Source of the DNA: JBASEY01 sp964404285
GTDB taxonomy: Bacteria > CSSED10-310
NCBI GenBank assembly: GCA_964404285.1
Contig: CAYOJK010000001.1
Location: 248,001-312,000 of the forward strand
DNA length: 64,000 bases
Reading direction: 5' to 3'
The translations under genes were made by a program, and so were the position numbers. Numbering within the stretch: the stretch's first letter is position 1; every line of letters starts with the position of its first letter. Of the stretch, positions 53,065 to 62,875 are shown piece after piece. The notes below the pieces were generated by a model. That model was not told the DNA's origin, made no database searches, and saw only the letters and a program-made list of their open reading frames with translations.

Positions 53065-56000
53065 ATTCTAAGAAATTTCATTATCTTCACTTCTTAACAA
53101 TAGCAGTACTTCTTATCGTAAATCGCTTTGTCATTTCATTTCTGTCAACCACTAACTGCTTTACACCACCGAGCTTTTTCTTTTTTATAGACGCGTTTTC
53201 AGTTGCACTATTATTACAAACCTTTTGTGTCAGCTACCTAGCGCCCAAACAAAAAAAAACCGGTTTTTGGGTTACGTTGGACATCGCTTTTATTTCTATA
53301 CTGCTCTTAGCGATGCTTGTTATTACATTATTTTCCAGTAAAACGTATCATCAACCATTGACGGGATTGCTCAACGCTGTTGCATTCATTTTTAGAAGCA
53401 TATTTCTTATCAGTCTTGTTTCTTCAGCCACTAGTCGTTTATCCGAAAAATCGATTAACGGTTTTATTGCAATCATACTGATGAGCGTAATAATTCCTAT
53501 CACGTCTTGGCGAATAATTAATCGTCCGCTTCAAGGCGATGAGCCGTTTTATCTTCTGGTAACATACAGCCTTATTTATGATCATGATATCAACCTTGAA
53601 AACAATTATCTCAATGGTGATTCTTTGTTATTTTCATCAACCAGGTTGACGCCTCAATTGTTCGATAATTTCAAAGGGGATAAACTGGTTTCCCGACATC
53701 CACCTTTCTTTCCTTTTCTACTGATTCCAGCTTTCCTAGTGGCTAGAGCCTCGGGAGTTTTGTTTTTCATGATGCTGTTCTCTATAGCCCTTGCCTGCGG
53801 TTTAAACCGGCTCATGGCTCAATTCAATATACCTGTTAGACTGCGAGTCTGGGTTTCATGCCTGATTGTTTTAAGCGCACCTGTCGTATTATATACACAA
53901 GCGATTTTTATAGAATTACCAGCAGCGGCATTAGGCGCTATTATTTTATCATTATGTATCAATCCAGCCAAAATTCGACCGAAAATACTGTTATTAATTG
54001 TAGTATTAATTCTTGCTGGCGCTCTGCTAAAAACTCGACTACTTTTTTTCTATTTGCCACCCGTTGTAATCTCTCTACTAATCCACTGGAAACTCAAGAA
54101 AAGCACATGGATCTGGATAGGCGGACTACTAACTGTGCTTGCCATTATCGGCTTTTCCAATCTTTTCTTGTTTGGCTCCATTCTTGGTAGGTATTCTTTA
54201 CAAGATTTGACTAGGCTGTCCATTATTCGAGCATTTCGTGGAACAGTCGGTTTGTTCTGGGATCAGCAATACGGCTTACTTCCTATAAATCTTTCATATA
54301 TTTTAGCTGTCCCAGGTATTTATTATTTATATAAAAATCATAATAAATTACAATTTTTAATATGGATTTCAGCTATAACACCTTATTTTTTGCTAGTTGC
54401 TCTCTATGCAGAATTATCTGGCGGACATTGCCCAAAAGGTAGATTTCTCATTGCATGGATTCCCTTGTTGGCTCTTCCGATATCAGCCTGTCTAAACGCT
54501 ATGCAGAGAAGAAACGCTCTTGCTGTTTTGACCATTCTTTTATCTTTTTCTATGCCTATAACCACATTATTACTAGCGTTTCCTGATTGGCAGACTGTCA
54601 ATCCAGGCGGAACAGATCACCTTTTAACTGTATTCAACCAAACTTTCCAAACAGACATTTTAAATATCATTCCATCATTTGATCGCATTGAAGAGGGATT
54701 TGTTCGAAGCACATTTCTATTATGTATGTGTACACTAGCTTTTTCTTTTTTCATCATTATTGCAAACCGGTGGAATTGTTCTTTTCTGAGCCGCAAGCCT
54801 ATTGTATCAGGACTATCTCTCTGCCTCCTTGTTTTGATTGCCGGCTTTGGGTGTTTGCAGAAATTTCCATCCCCTTGGATGCATGTCGAAGATCCTACCT
54901 TTGAACATATCGGAAATTCTGAGTATTTCTGGGAAGAACCCTTTTACTGGGATCAGATACATCCTCCGCCGGCATCGCCCTATATCAGCGGTATCCGGCT
55001 GTTTCCCGGGGGATCGATTATTAGGAAACTATCGTTGCGAAAACCCCTATCTAGTCCTGAAATGTCAATAATGTTGGAAATTGTCGCCCGTGCAAATTAT
55101 CCAAATCAAACAATTCCCACGCTGGAAGTTCAAATTGGTCGGAATTTTTACACACGAATTCCTGTCAGGTCGACTGATTTTCAGAGTTATTTTGTACCTT
55201 GGATATTCGGGCTACAGTCTTCAACCCCACAAATGCAATTACAATTCTCTGAAGATAATCAGGCAGAAACATTTATCGATATTGACAAAATTCAGTTGCT
55301 CGCCTGGGATAGACCTTGGCCAGTAATCTATCCGGAAGAACAGTGTCTTTATCCCGTTTATTTTAGAAATTTAACTTTAAACTCAATACAATTACCTGAA
55401 AAGCCTATATATCAAGGCCAATCATTCGAAATTCACGCGGATTTTTCATTGGATGGATTCTCGGACGATCTCGATATTGAATTGTTATTTCTTGCTGAGA
55501 CGCGAGCCTATACTCTCGCCATTGATTTTTCGGATATTCTGGAAAACAGGGTGATAGAAACAGCTATTCCAGCAGAAACAGGATCTGGAGTCTTCAATGT
55601 TCTGATGTCTGTTAGTAAAAAGAATGAGCCTGATGCTTATTTTTTCCCTGAGGGGAAGTCGGTATTTCACTTAGGAAACAGGGCATGGGTTGGGTGTATA
55701 GAGATATTGACCGCACCGATCGAAACAGGTGAGAAATGGAACAAGCTCGCTTTAGAAACCGATTCGACAGCTTTGACATCAGTTACATTTTTGCCGAAAG
55801 TATGCCATCTATCGAGATACAGCCAAGTTGAACTGGTTTTGGAAGAACCGGTACTTGTCAAAGAATTAATCTTTATCAGCCATTTGTCTCATGTATTTGA
55901 ACAAATACCCTGGGAAACCCATATTGGTAATATTGTTATTAATTCTTCTGAGACTGGAAAAGTCTTGCCGATAACTATAGGCCGCCACACAGCTGAAGCC

Positions 56001-56240
56001 ATGTATGAATTTGGGGGAAAAGCTGTTCGTCTCCCACATCGACAAGCGCCGATAGCAGCAAGGTTATCCGAAACACTACATTGGCCAAGAGAATTTAAGG
56101 GAATGGTTTATGATTCTGTTTACTATAAATACAAATTTGCTTTGAATACACCAATCAATACAAACAGTTTAACAATCAGCACAAATGGCATTCCAGGAGT
56201 GTGGAATATTTTTGCCATAGGATTGATCCGTGAACCATGA
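53061..56240 (+). CDS. Giant GT-C-like membrane protein with large extracytoplasmic C-terminal domain
   Basis: A 1059-residue protein with around twelve to thirteen hydrophobic segments in residues 1-590 and then a ~460-residue soluble beta-rich part (for example PIYQGQSFEIHADFSL; WEEPFYWDQIHPPPA). The loop LQGDEPFYLL places a catalytic-type Asp/Glu in the first large periplasmic loop, as in ArnT/GT39/PMT-like GT-C enzymes that use polyprenyl-linked sugars. It overlaps the inositol monophosphatase stop and the next gene by four bases each. The following gene is a paralogue in fold; the pair may modify glycan or protein at the cell surface (inference). Confidence 0.75.
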   Translation: MNSKKFHYLHFLTIAVLLIVNRFVISFLSTTNCFTPPSFFFFIDAFSVALLLQTFCVSYLAPKQKKTGFWVTLDIAFISILLLAMLVITLFSSKTYHQPLTGLLNAVAFIFRSIFLISLVSSATSRLSEKSINGFIAIILMSVIIPITSWRIINRPLQGDEPFYLLVTYSLIYDHDINLENNYLNGDSLLFSSTRLTPQLFDNFKGDKLVSRHPPFFPFLLIPAFLVARASGVLFFMMLFSIALACGLNRLMAQFNIPVRLRVWVSCLIVLSAPVVLYTQAIFIELPAAALGAIILSLCINPAKIRPKILLLIVVLILAGALLKTRLLFFYLPPVVISLLIHWKLKKSTWIWIGGLLTVLAIIGFSNLFLFGSILGRYSLQDLTRLSIIRAFRGTVGLFWDQQYGLLPINLSYILAVPGIYYLYKNHNKLQFLIWISAITPYFLLVALYAELSGGHCPKGRFLIAWIPLLALPISACLNAMQRRNALAVLTILLSFSMPITTLLLAFPDWQTVNPGGTDHLLTVFNQTFQTDILNIIPSFDRIEEGFVRSTFLLCMCTLAFSFFIIIANRWNCSFLSRKPIVSGLSLCLLVLIAGFGCLQKFPSPWMHVEDPTFEHIGNSEYFWEEPFYWDQIHPPPASPYISGIRLFPGGSIIRKLSLRKPLSSPEMSIMLEIVARANYPNQTIPTLEVQIGRNFYTRIPVRSTDFQSYFVPWIFGLQSSTPQMQLQFSEDNQAETFIDIDKIQLLAWDRPWPVIYPEEQCLYPVYFRNLTLNSIQLPEKPIYQGQSFEIHADFSLDGFSDDLDIELLFLAETRAYTLAIDFSDILENRVIETAIPAETGSGVFNVLMSVSKKNEPDAYFFPEGKSVFHLGNRAWVGCIEILTAPIETGEKWNKLALETDSTALTSVTFLPKVCHLSRYSQVELVLEEPVLVKELIFISHLSHVFEQIPWETHIGNIVINSSETGKVLPITIGRHTAEAMYEFGGKAVRLPHRQAPIAARLSETLHWPREFKGMVYDSVYYKYKFALNTPINTNSLTISTNGIPGVWNIFAIGLIREP

Positions 56241-59200
56241 ATTGTAACTCTCTTCAGAAATCGAAGATTGTCGGTTTTGCTATTCTGCAATGCCTTTTAG
56301 CTGCTATCCTGTTTTTTTCATTGAAAACAGCAGCTGATCAGCTTTCTGCACCAAATAAATGGACGTCTTTTCTTGTATGGCGTTTGCCAGTATTGTTAGC
56401 ATCTTCATCGATTCTGCTTCGGGTTATATGTAAAAAGGTATTATTAAAAACATCTAAACTGTTAATTACAATCGATAATTATTTTTGGGGCTCGGCACTA
56501 GTTGGAATATTGATTCAGCTTTTTTCACCTTTTTCATCCCATCCACAACTTTGGTTTGGTTTGTTTTTTCTAGCGCTTTGGGCAGCAAAATCTATTTTGC
56601 TGATCAGCGCTCTTTTCAATATTCAAAAACACGACACAATCAATGGAAAAATACTGTTTTTTGTTTTCTTTTGGTTCTTCTGTATCCATGCTTTATGGCA
56701 GGTGCCAGTGCATTCAATTCAAGGTGATGAACCTCATTATCTGTTAATGGCACATAGCCTGGTTCATGATGGAGATTTGAACCTGTACAATGAATACAGT
56801 GAGAAAGTATATCAAGATTTCCATCCTGATATATTAGAGCCAAAACCATCTGATTTTGTTGCCCCTGGACAAATTTATTCTAGAGGATTAGGAGCGACTT
56901 TTTCGACTATTTTTACTCCTTTCTATGCCTTGTTCGGATATCACGGCGCCCATATCTTTACCATTTTGTGTGCAGCTCTACTGATTTCTCAACTATATCA
57001 ATTGGTTTCCACCTCATGCTCCAATCCAACCACTGTGTTGATTTCAGTAATACTGATCGCTTCAACTTGTCCGGTATTAATTTATTCTTCGCTGATTTAC
57101 CCTGACATTCTCGCTGCTCTTCTGATTGTCATAGGGTTACGTATATTGAAAATACCTCAACTCTCTCGAACAGGAAGATCGGTTCCAACTTTAATCATCA
57201 TTGTTGCAACAGTTCTATTATTTACAAAGTTTAGATATTTTATTCCAGTGTTATTATTGCTGGTACCAGTCTTTTTTCGTGAATTAAAAAAACGATATAA
57301 CTGGGCTGTTTTTTTAACAACTGTCACCATATTGGGCGTACTCTATTTTGTATTCGATCGATTTATTTTGAGTGGCGATTTGTTTTTGAATCGTTTTGGA
57401 GATTTAACCCGAATTTCTTTTTATTTACCTACTATTCAGGATTTGCGTGTTCTTCCAGGCCTACTTTTAGATCAGGAAAGTGGCCTTTTTGTTCTCTCAC
57501 CTGTGTATCTGCTGGTTTTCGCGGGAGTTTTTTTATATCGCGGAAAAAAAGATTCTCTATACTGGTTTTCGATCTTGGGCGCCCCGCTAACAGCTCTCTC
57601 TCTTTTAGGCCATTTTGCTTGGCATTCACTTCCAACACCTCCCCTAAGATATCTACTTCCACTTCTTCCCCCCACAGCGATATTCATGGCCCATTCTTTA
57701 CATGAATGGAAAAACAGATCGATTGTTTATCGTTTTTTAGCTGTTGTTTGTATATCAGTTTCATGGCTTCACGCGTGGTTAATTACGCTTCAACCTGATT
57801 GGCAAATAAATCTAGCCACAGGAACAGCGGCAATTTTTCAAGATCTAGCAAGAGTTTTAAAAAGCCCTATTCCGATTTTATTCCCATCAGTTATTCGGCC
57901 TAACATAGCATTAATACCCTGGAGTATTTTCTTCTGTTTTATGCTGCTCGTATTTTTTTATCCAGCCCTTCGTGACCGTAAAAACAGATTTATACGTCTA
58001 GCCCCTATCACCATGATACTACTTATTATGACTGGGATTATCTTTGTTAGCGCTATTAGCAAATTTTTTTATCTGCCGATCTATCACCTAGAAGATCAGT
58101 TCCAGGTAAGCCCAGATGGTGGTTTTTACTATCCAGAAAATAGAGACCCTTTTCATCACCGCGAAATATCTTACGGCTGGACTTTTAGCCAGGGTTCATC
58201 AGCTTGGATATCTTTGGTAGGTAAAGAAGAGAATTTTGTCTGTCTTGCTCGTTGCAAATTAATTGATTCTTGGTTGCCTCAAAAACTTATTATCAGCGCA
58301 AAAGATTCTCCTGACGCATCTATTCGAGTAACTTCGAAACAATGGAAACTTTACGCATTTAAACAGAGTCCGCTTTCCGCAATTAACGCTATAAACGTCA
58401 GATCTGCGGAATCAAACTCAGGTTCCATTGCTGTTGATTATATTAGAATTATAAGAAAGTCTTCTTTGAAATCAAATATTTGGATTAAATTAGCTGATGT
58501 AACACGATGGGCAGGATTTAAAACACTTCCTCTTCTCTGTGATAGAAACGCTCTGCTGACTTTTCCTGGTGACAGCTGGTTTGAGTTAAATAATTATTTT
58601 ACTCTAGGAGCTCAACCGCCACGACCACGAATTGCTCAAGAACACCCTTTACCAGTAAATATTCTTGATAATACACTTAATGATGCGATAACTGCCGGCT
58701 GGAATAAAGCCCATGAATTTGAATCCATTTTTAACTTTTCTTTCTCTAGCAAGATACCAAAAGCACAATTACTGGATTATGCTATAGATGGGGTTCTGAA
58801 AGGACACCAACCATCTGCAAAAGTGATGATTCGATTGGATGTCGATGGCGAAACAAATAGTGACTTATTTTATCTAAAATCTATTGCATACTTTCTTCAG
58901 AGAAGAATTATCGAATCAGCAAACAGTCTAGATGATTTTTTAATACAAGGACAATCGTATCCTATGTGTCTTACCGAACCTTCTAAGCATGTTTCAGTAA
59001 ATAACCCTTTCTGGACATTCTTCAATGATATGGAAAATAATATTATTTTCTCTCGTCATGCCCGTAATATTTGCAACCAACACCTAGTTAAAAGCATTGA
59101 CGCATTTGATGAAGGTGACTTTCAAACAGCTGCATTATCTTTTAACCAGTATTATTCATCTGATCACAAAATATTCGCGGAAAAAATACCATTTCTCCCA

Positions 59201-59545
59201 AGTGATTTTTTGATTCAAATGTTCAAAATGAGCTCAAGAATTCATTTTAGTGATATCAAATCTATTGCTGAACAGTTACTTAAGCGTCATCGGCCGGAAA
59301 TTGCACTGGCAGCATCCCAATATGCTCTTCGTACAAACGCTCAACATAGCGATGCAAGATGGTTATATACTCGCTCTTTGTTTCATATGGAAAAGTATAA
59401 TCAAGTGAAACTCGAGTGCCTAGAAAACATCGCTCTATCACATAATAATGATAATTATCGATGGCTTTTAGAAACAATTAAAAAGGAAATAGCATCAGCC
59501 GGCTGCCTCATCGATAACGATGATGTAGATATAGCATTGTATTAA
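56237..59545 (+). CDS. Giant GT-C-like membrane protein with C-terminal beta and TPR-like regions
   Basis: A 1102-residue protein similar in plan to its upstream neighbour: about twelve membrane segments (1-620), first-loop IQGDEPHYLLMAHSLVHDGDLNLY with the acidic pair, then a soluble part of ~470 residues. The end (about 960-1090) looks TPR-like, with repeats such as HRPEIALAASQYALRTNAQHSDARWLY. The shared GDEP-Y-LL loop and 'HDxDxNLxNxY' motif show homology to the gene at 53061-56240. It is the last of four coupled genes from the RelA/SpoT homologue onward. Substrate unknown. Confidence 0.75.
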   Translation: MNCNSLQKSKIVGFAILQCLLAAILFFSLKTAADQLSAPNKWTSFLVWRLPVLLASSSILLRVICKKVLLKTSKLLITIDNYFWGSALVGILIQLFSPFSSHPQLWFGLFFLALWAAKSILLISALFNIQKHDTINGKILFFVFFWFFCIHALWQVPVHSIQGDEPHYLLMAHSLVHDGDLNLYNEYSEKVYQDFHPDILEPKPSDFVAPGQIYSRGLGATFSTIFTPFYALFGYHGAHIFTILCAALLISQLYQLVSTSCSNPTTVLISVILIASTCPVLIYSSLIYPDILAALLIVIGLRILKIPQLSRTGRSVPTLIIIVATVLLFTKFRYFIPVLLLLVPVFFRELKKRYNWAVFLTTVTILGVLYFVFDRFILSGDLFLNRFGDLTRISFYLPTIQDLRVLPGLLLDQESGLFVLSPVYLLVFAGVFLYRGKKDSLYWFSILGAPLTALSLLGHFAWHSLPTPPLRYLLPLLPPTAIFMAHSLHEWKNRSIVYRFLAVVCISVSWLHAWLITLQPDWQINLATGTAAIFQDLARVLKSPIPILFPSVIRPNIALIPWSIFFCFMLLVFFYPALRDRKNRFIRLAPITMILLIMTGIIFVSAISKFFYLPIYHLEDQFQVSPDGGFYYPENRDPFHHREISYGWTFSQGSSAWISLVGKEENFVCLARCKLIDSWLPQKLIISAKDSPDASIRVTSKQWKLYAFKQSPLSAINAINVRSAESNSGSIAVDYIRIIRKSSLKSNIWIKLADVTRWAGFKTLPLLCDRNALLTFPGDSWFELNNYFTLGAQPPRPRIAQEHPLPVNILDNTLNDAITAGWNKAHEFESIFNFSFSSKIPKAQLLDYAIDGVLKGHQPSAKVMIRLDVDGETNSDLFYLKSIAYFLQRRIIESANSLDDFLIQGQSYPMCLTEPSKHVSVNNPFWTFFNDMENNIIFSRHARNICNQHLVKSIDAFDEGDFQTAALSFNQYYSSDHKIFAEKIPFLPSDFLIQMFKMSSRIHFSDIKSIAEQLLKRHRPEIALAASQYALRTNAQHSDARWLYTRSLFHMEKYNQVKLECLENIALSHNNDNYRWLLETIKKEIASAGCLIDNDDVDIALY

Positions 59546-59556
59546 TTGAGCCTCTA

Positions 59557-61200
59557 ATGGATTATCTGGAACTTAAATATACCGTTGCCTGCTTGCAGTT
59601 CATTCTGCCAGGCGCTCTGATTCGTCGAATTTATCAACTGGATCATCGTTCGATTGCATTTGCTATTCAAACTAAAATCAAAAATTCAACTCCTAGCTAT
59701 CTCCTTGTATTTGATGGCAAAACTTCTTTTCAAGGACTATATTTAAGCGCACAAACACCCAGTAAAGAATTTTGCACACAACTATCCCGATCTTTTGAAA
59801 AAAAATTAACAGGTTCAAAAATCTGTTCAATTCAGTCACCTTACCCCGATCGAATTCTTGTTCTTGATCTCAATCTAGCTGAATGGCCTTCTCATAGAAA
59901 GATTTGGTTTGAGTTTTTGGGGTCTAAAAGCAATGTCACGATTGTAGATGAAAAAGACGGTAAAATCCTGGATTGCCTTCTTAAAATCCCTGAGAGTTAT
60001 TCTCGACTTCCATTGCGAATGCCGGGTAGAGCTTTCGAAAATTTTGCTGATCAACACCGATGGAAAATGAAGTCCTTATCCTCACTGATAAACTCATCTG
60101 AAAAGTGGCCTGAGACTGATAACATCGATGAATTAGCGAATGTTTTTTTGAGTAATTGGAGACCAATGACTCCCAAATTTAGCAAGGAGCTTGCGAAAAC
60201 CAAAATTAGTAATGGAATTATAGCGGCTTCTGAAATAATTCATGATTTTCTCCTTCAAAGTGATCGTTCTCCACAAACGTACGAACAGTCAATCTCCTAT
60301 CTGACGCTTTTATCTGAAAAACGAGAAAAACAGATTTCTATAGACACTTTTCAACAAGCCAGGCAGCGTGTTCATAAAACAGTGACGCGGGCTATAAAGC
60401 GCACCGAAAAATTGAAATACGATCTCAATATGGATTATCAAAAGCTTGAGAACTATAAAGAGCTTCAGAAAAAAGCTGATCTATTGGCTATACACTATCA
60501 TCAAATACACAGGGGCATGGCAAATATCCGAGTGCCGGATGTTTTAGACGCTTATAAAAAGGAGATCACTATTGAGCTCAATCGTGATAAAAGTCCAAAA
60601 GAAAACCTGGATATCTGGTATCAAAAGGCAGCTAAAACTAAAAGAGCTAAACCAGTGATCTCAGCTAGGTTAGCTTTTTTACAAAATGAAATTAACACAT
60701 TGAAGTGTCTGCTTGAAAAAATCGAAAAGGCAGAAAACCTTGAACAGATCAATAAATTGGCAAATGTTCTTGAAAAATCAGGCTTTTCTAATGACACAAC
60801 ATTTTCCACTACTCAAAAGGCTATGCTTACCCGTCGACCTTATCACCGTTTTATCACTGAAGACGGCTTTGATATTTGGGTAGGACGAAACGCCATAGAA
60901 AATTCTATACTAAGTTTTAAAGATGCCGCTCCTCATGACTTCTGGTTGCATGTGAAAGATTATCACGGCTCACATGTCATTCTTAAAAATCCCGGTAAAT
61001 CTTCTGAACCACCCATTCGCTCATTGGAGTATGCTGCCAAGTTGGCTGTGTTCTATTCCAAAGCTAGAGGTGAAAACAGAGTTCCAGTGATGTATACAAA
61101 GCGAAAATTTATTCGCCCGGTAAGCGGGAAAATGCCTGGACGAGTATTTGTAAAACAACATAAAACAATACAAGTCGATTCGCCTACCAAGGCGCCATGA
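59557..61200 (+). CDS. rqcH: RqcH/NFACT-family ribosome quality-control protein
   Basis: A 547-residue NFACT protein. The NFACT-N domain begins MDYLELKYTVACLQ and carries the DR motif (YPDRIL, D98-R99) needed in Bacillus RqcH for recruiting tRNA-Ala. A central basic coiled coil (about 255-410) is followed by NFACT-R (GFDIWVGRNAIENSILSFKDA, DFWLHVKDYHGSHVIL). RqcH binds stalled 50S-peptidyl-tRNA and adds alanine tails marking the peptide for degradation. The C-terminal domain is short. The start lies 11 bases past the previous stop, so the gene is probably co-transcribed with the membrane genes. Confidence 0.9.
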   Translation: MDYLELKYTVACLQFILPGALIRRIYQLDHRSIAFAIQTKIKNSTPSYLLVFDGKTSFQGLYLSAQTPSKEFCTQLSRSFEKKLTGSKICSIQSPYPDRILVLDLNLAEWPSHRKIWFEFLGSKSNVTIVDEKDGKILDCLLKIPESYSRLPLRMPGRAFENFADQHRWKMKSLSSLINSSEKWPETDNIDELANVFLSNWRPMTPKFSKELAKTKISNGIIAASEIIHDFLLQSDRSPQTYEQSISYLTLLSEKREKQISIDTFQQARQRVHKTVTRAIKRTEKLKYDLNMDYQKLENYKELQKKADLLAIHYHQIHRGMANIRVPDVLDAYKKEITIELNRDKSPKENLDIWYQKAAKTKRAKPVISARLAFLQNEINTLKCLLEKIEKAENLEQINKLANVLEKSGFSNDTTFSTTQKAMLTRRPYHRFITEDGFDIWVGRNAIENSILSFKDAAPHDFWLHVKDYHGSHVILKNPGKSSEPPIRSLEYAAKLAVFYSKARGENRVPVMYTKRKFIRPVSGKMPGRVFVKQHKTIQVDSPTKAP

Positions 61201-61371
61201 GTTTAATCGATTCATTTAAATAGAATTTTTCAATATGAAATGACGATAACGTATAGGATATAAGCAGAACTACTATTTGCAAAATAACATGATTTCTGTA
61301 ATCATTGAATTCTTTATCGAGGTTAGCTTTAGGTCGTTTTAAGGCGGGTGAATCAAACAAGTGAGGGAGAT

Positions 61372-62730
61372 ATGAAAATTGCTGTTATTGGTACTGGATA
61401 TGTCGGACTAGTTTCCGGAGCATGTTTTGCAGAATGTGGGCACGATGTCATTTGCGTTGACAATAATCTACAAAAAATTGATAACCTAAAAAAGGGAATC
61501 ATCCCGATCTATGAACCCGGGCTGGATCACTTGGTAAAGAAAAATATGACAGAAAAAAAACTTACTTTTACTCATCATATTCAAGAAGCTGTTCCTGTCT
61601 CAGATGTCATATTTATTGCTGTGGGCACACCTCCATTACCTACCGGTGAAGCGGATCTTTCGTATATAGAAAATGTCGCTCGACAAGTTGCAACATCGAT
61701 GAACAGTTATAAGGTAATTGTAGAAAAAAGCACTGTTCCAGTGAAAACAGGTGAATGGGTCAAACGCACGATACGTTTCAACTATAAATCAGGGGAAGAG
61801 TTTGACGTTGCTTCAAACCCGGAATTTCTTAGAGAAGGATCTGCAATTGCAGATTTTTTAAAACCAGATCGAATTGTCATTGGGGTTGAAAGTGATAAAG
61901 CTGCAGAGTATTTACGGAAATGCTACGAACCAATTATTAATCAATCTGTTTCGTTTGACGCCGAAAAACAGGAAGTTATTCACCAAGCTCCTAGAAAAAA
62001 ACATATTCCTTTCCTTGTCACGAATGTAAGCTCATCTGAACTGATTAAACATGCTTCAAACTCGTTTCTTGCATTAAAAATTTCTTATATCAACGCTGTA
62101 GCGAATTTTTGTGAACTGGCAGGAGCTGATGTTGAACAAGTTGCAAGAGGAATGGGCTTGGATAACCGAATCGGGCCACAATTTTTAAAGGCAGGTGTGG
62201 GTTACGGCGGCTCATGTTTTCCCAAAGATGTCAGCGCGTTTTTGGAAATATCTCGAGAGCTTGGATATGATTTTGATCTGTTGGAAGATGTCATAAAAAT
62301 TAATAAAGCACAACGGGAGTTCTTTATTCGAAAAATCAAGAAAGCCATGTGGATTGTCAAAGACAAAACATTTGGAATTCTAGGACTGTCTTTCAAACCC
62401 AATACCGATGATATGCGAGAAGCGCCCAGCATTGATGTCATCAATGCGCTGCTAAATGAGGGGGCGACAATCAAAGCCTATGATCCGGTTGCAATGGACG
62501 TCGCAAAAGGTATTTTCAAAGATAAAATTAAATATTGTGATAACGCATATGAGGCAGCTCAAGATGCGGATGCATTAGTTTTAATGACTGAATGGGATGA
62601 ATTTATCCACTTGGACCTTAAAAAAATACATAGTCTTTTGAATTATCCGATATTTATTGATGGAAGAAATTGTTATGATCCTAAAAAAATGGAGGATTTA
62701 GGATTTGATTATCACTGTATTGGTCGTTGA
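61372..62730 (+). CDS. ugd: UDP-glucose 6-dehydrogenase
   Basis: A 452-residue NAD-dependent enzyme oxidising UDP-glucose to UDP-glucuronate for surface polysaccharides. The Rossmann loop GTGYVGLVSGACFAECGHDV opens the protein, NPEFLREGSAIADFLKPDRIV lies in the middle, and the catalytic Cys is in GYGGSCFPKDVSAF at about residue 281. The C-terminal FKPNTDDMREAPSIDV is also typical. A GUG at 61348 would add eight residues, but GAGGG (61363-61367) lies just ahead of ATG 61372. The 171-base gap before it shows no strong promoter I can define. Confidence 0.95.
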   Translation: MKIAVIGTGYVGLVSGACFAECGHDVICVDNNLQKIDNLKKGIIPIYEPGLDHLVKKNMTEKKLTFTHHIQEAVPVSDVIFIAVGTPPLPTGEADLSYIENVARQVATSMNSYKVIVEKSTVPVKTGEWVKRTIRFNYKSGEEFDVASNPEFLREGSAIADFLKPDRIVIGVESDKAAEYLRKCYEPIINQSVSFDAEKQEVIHQAPRKKHIPFLVTNVSSSELIKHASNSFLALKISYINAVANFCELAGADVEQVARGMGLDNRIGPQFLKAGVGYGGSCFPKDVSAFLEISRELGYDFDLLEDVIKINKAQREFFIRKIKKAMWIVKDKTFGILGLSFKPNTDDMREAPSIDVINALLNEGATIKAYDPVAMDVAKGIFKDKIKYCDNAYEAAQDADALVLMTEWDEFIHLDLKKIHSLLNYPIFIDGRNCYDPKKMEDLGFDYHCIGR

Positions 62731-62875
62731 ATACAGGATATTTTTCCCCGAGTAATATCACATGTATCTGGATGAAATAGTCTGTAGGCCCGTGGAGGTT
62801 AGAATCAGTCTCATTCATGAATAACGTTTCGCTTTCTCGCTATGAAAAGCAAAACATTTTTTGTTGGGTGTTTTT

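Noticed and set aside
62806..62870. A riboswitch or small RNA in the gap between ugd and the kinase-like gene
   Set aside because: Only a weak GCTTT/AAAGC stem is seen; no known riboswitch core is recognisable.
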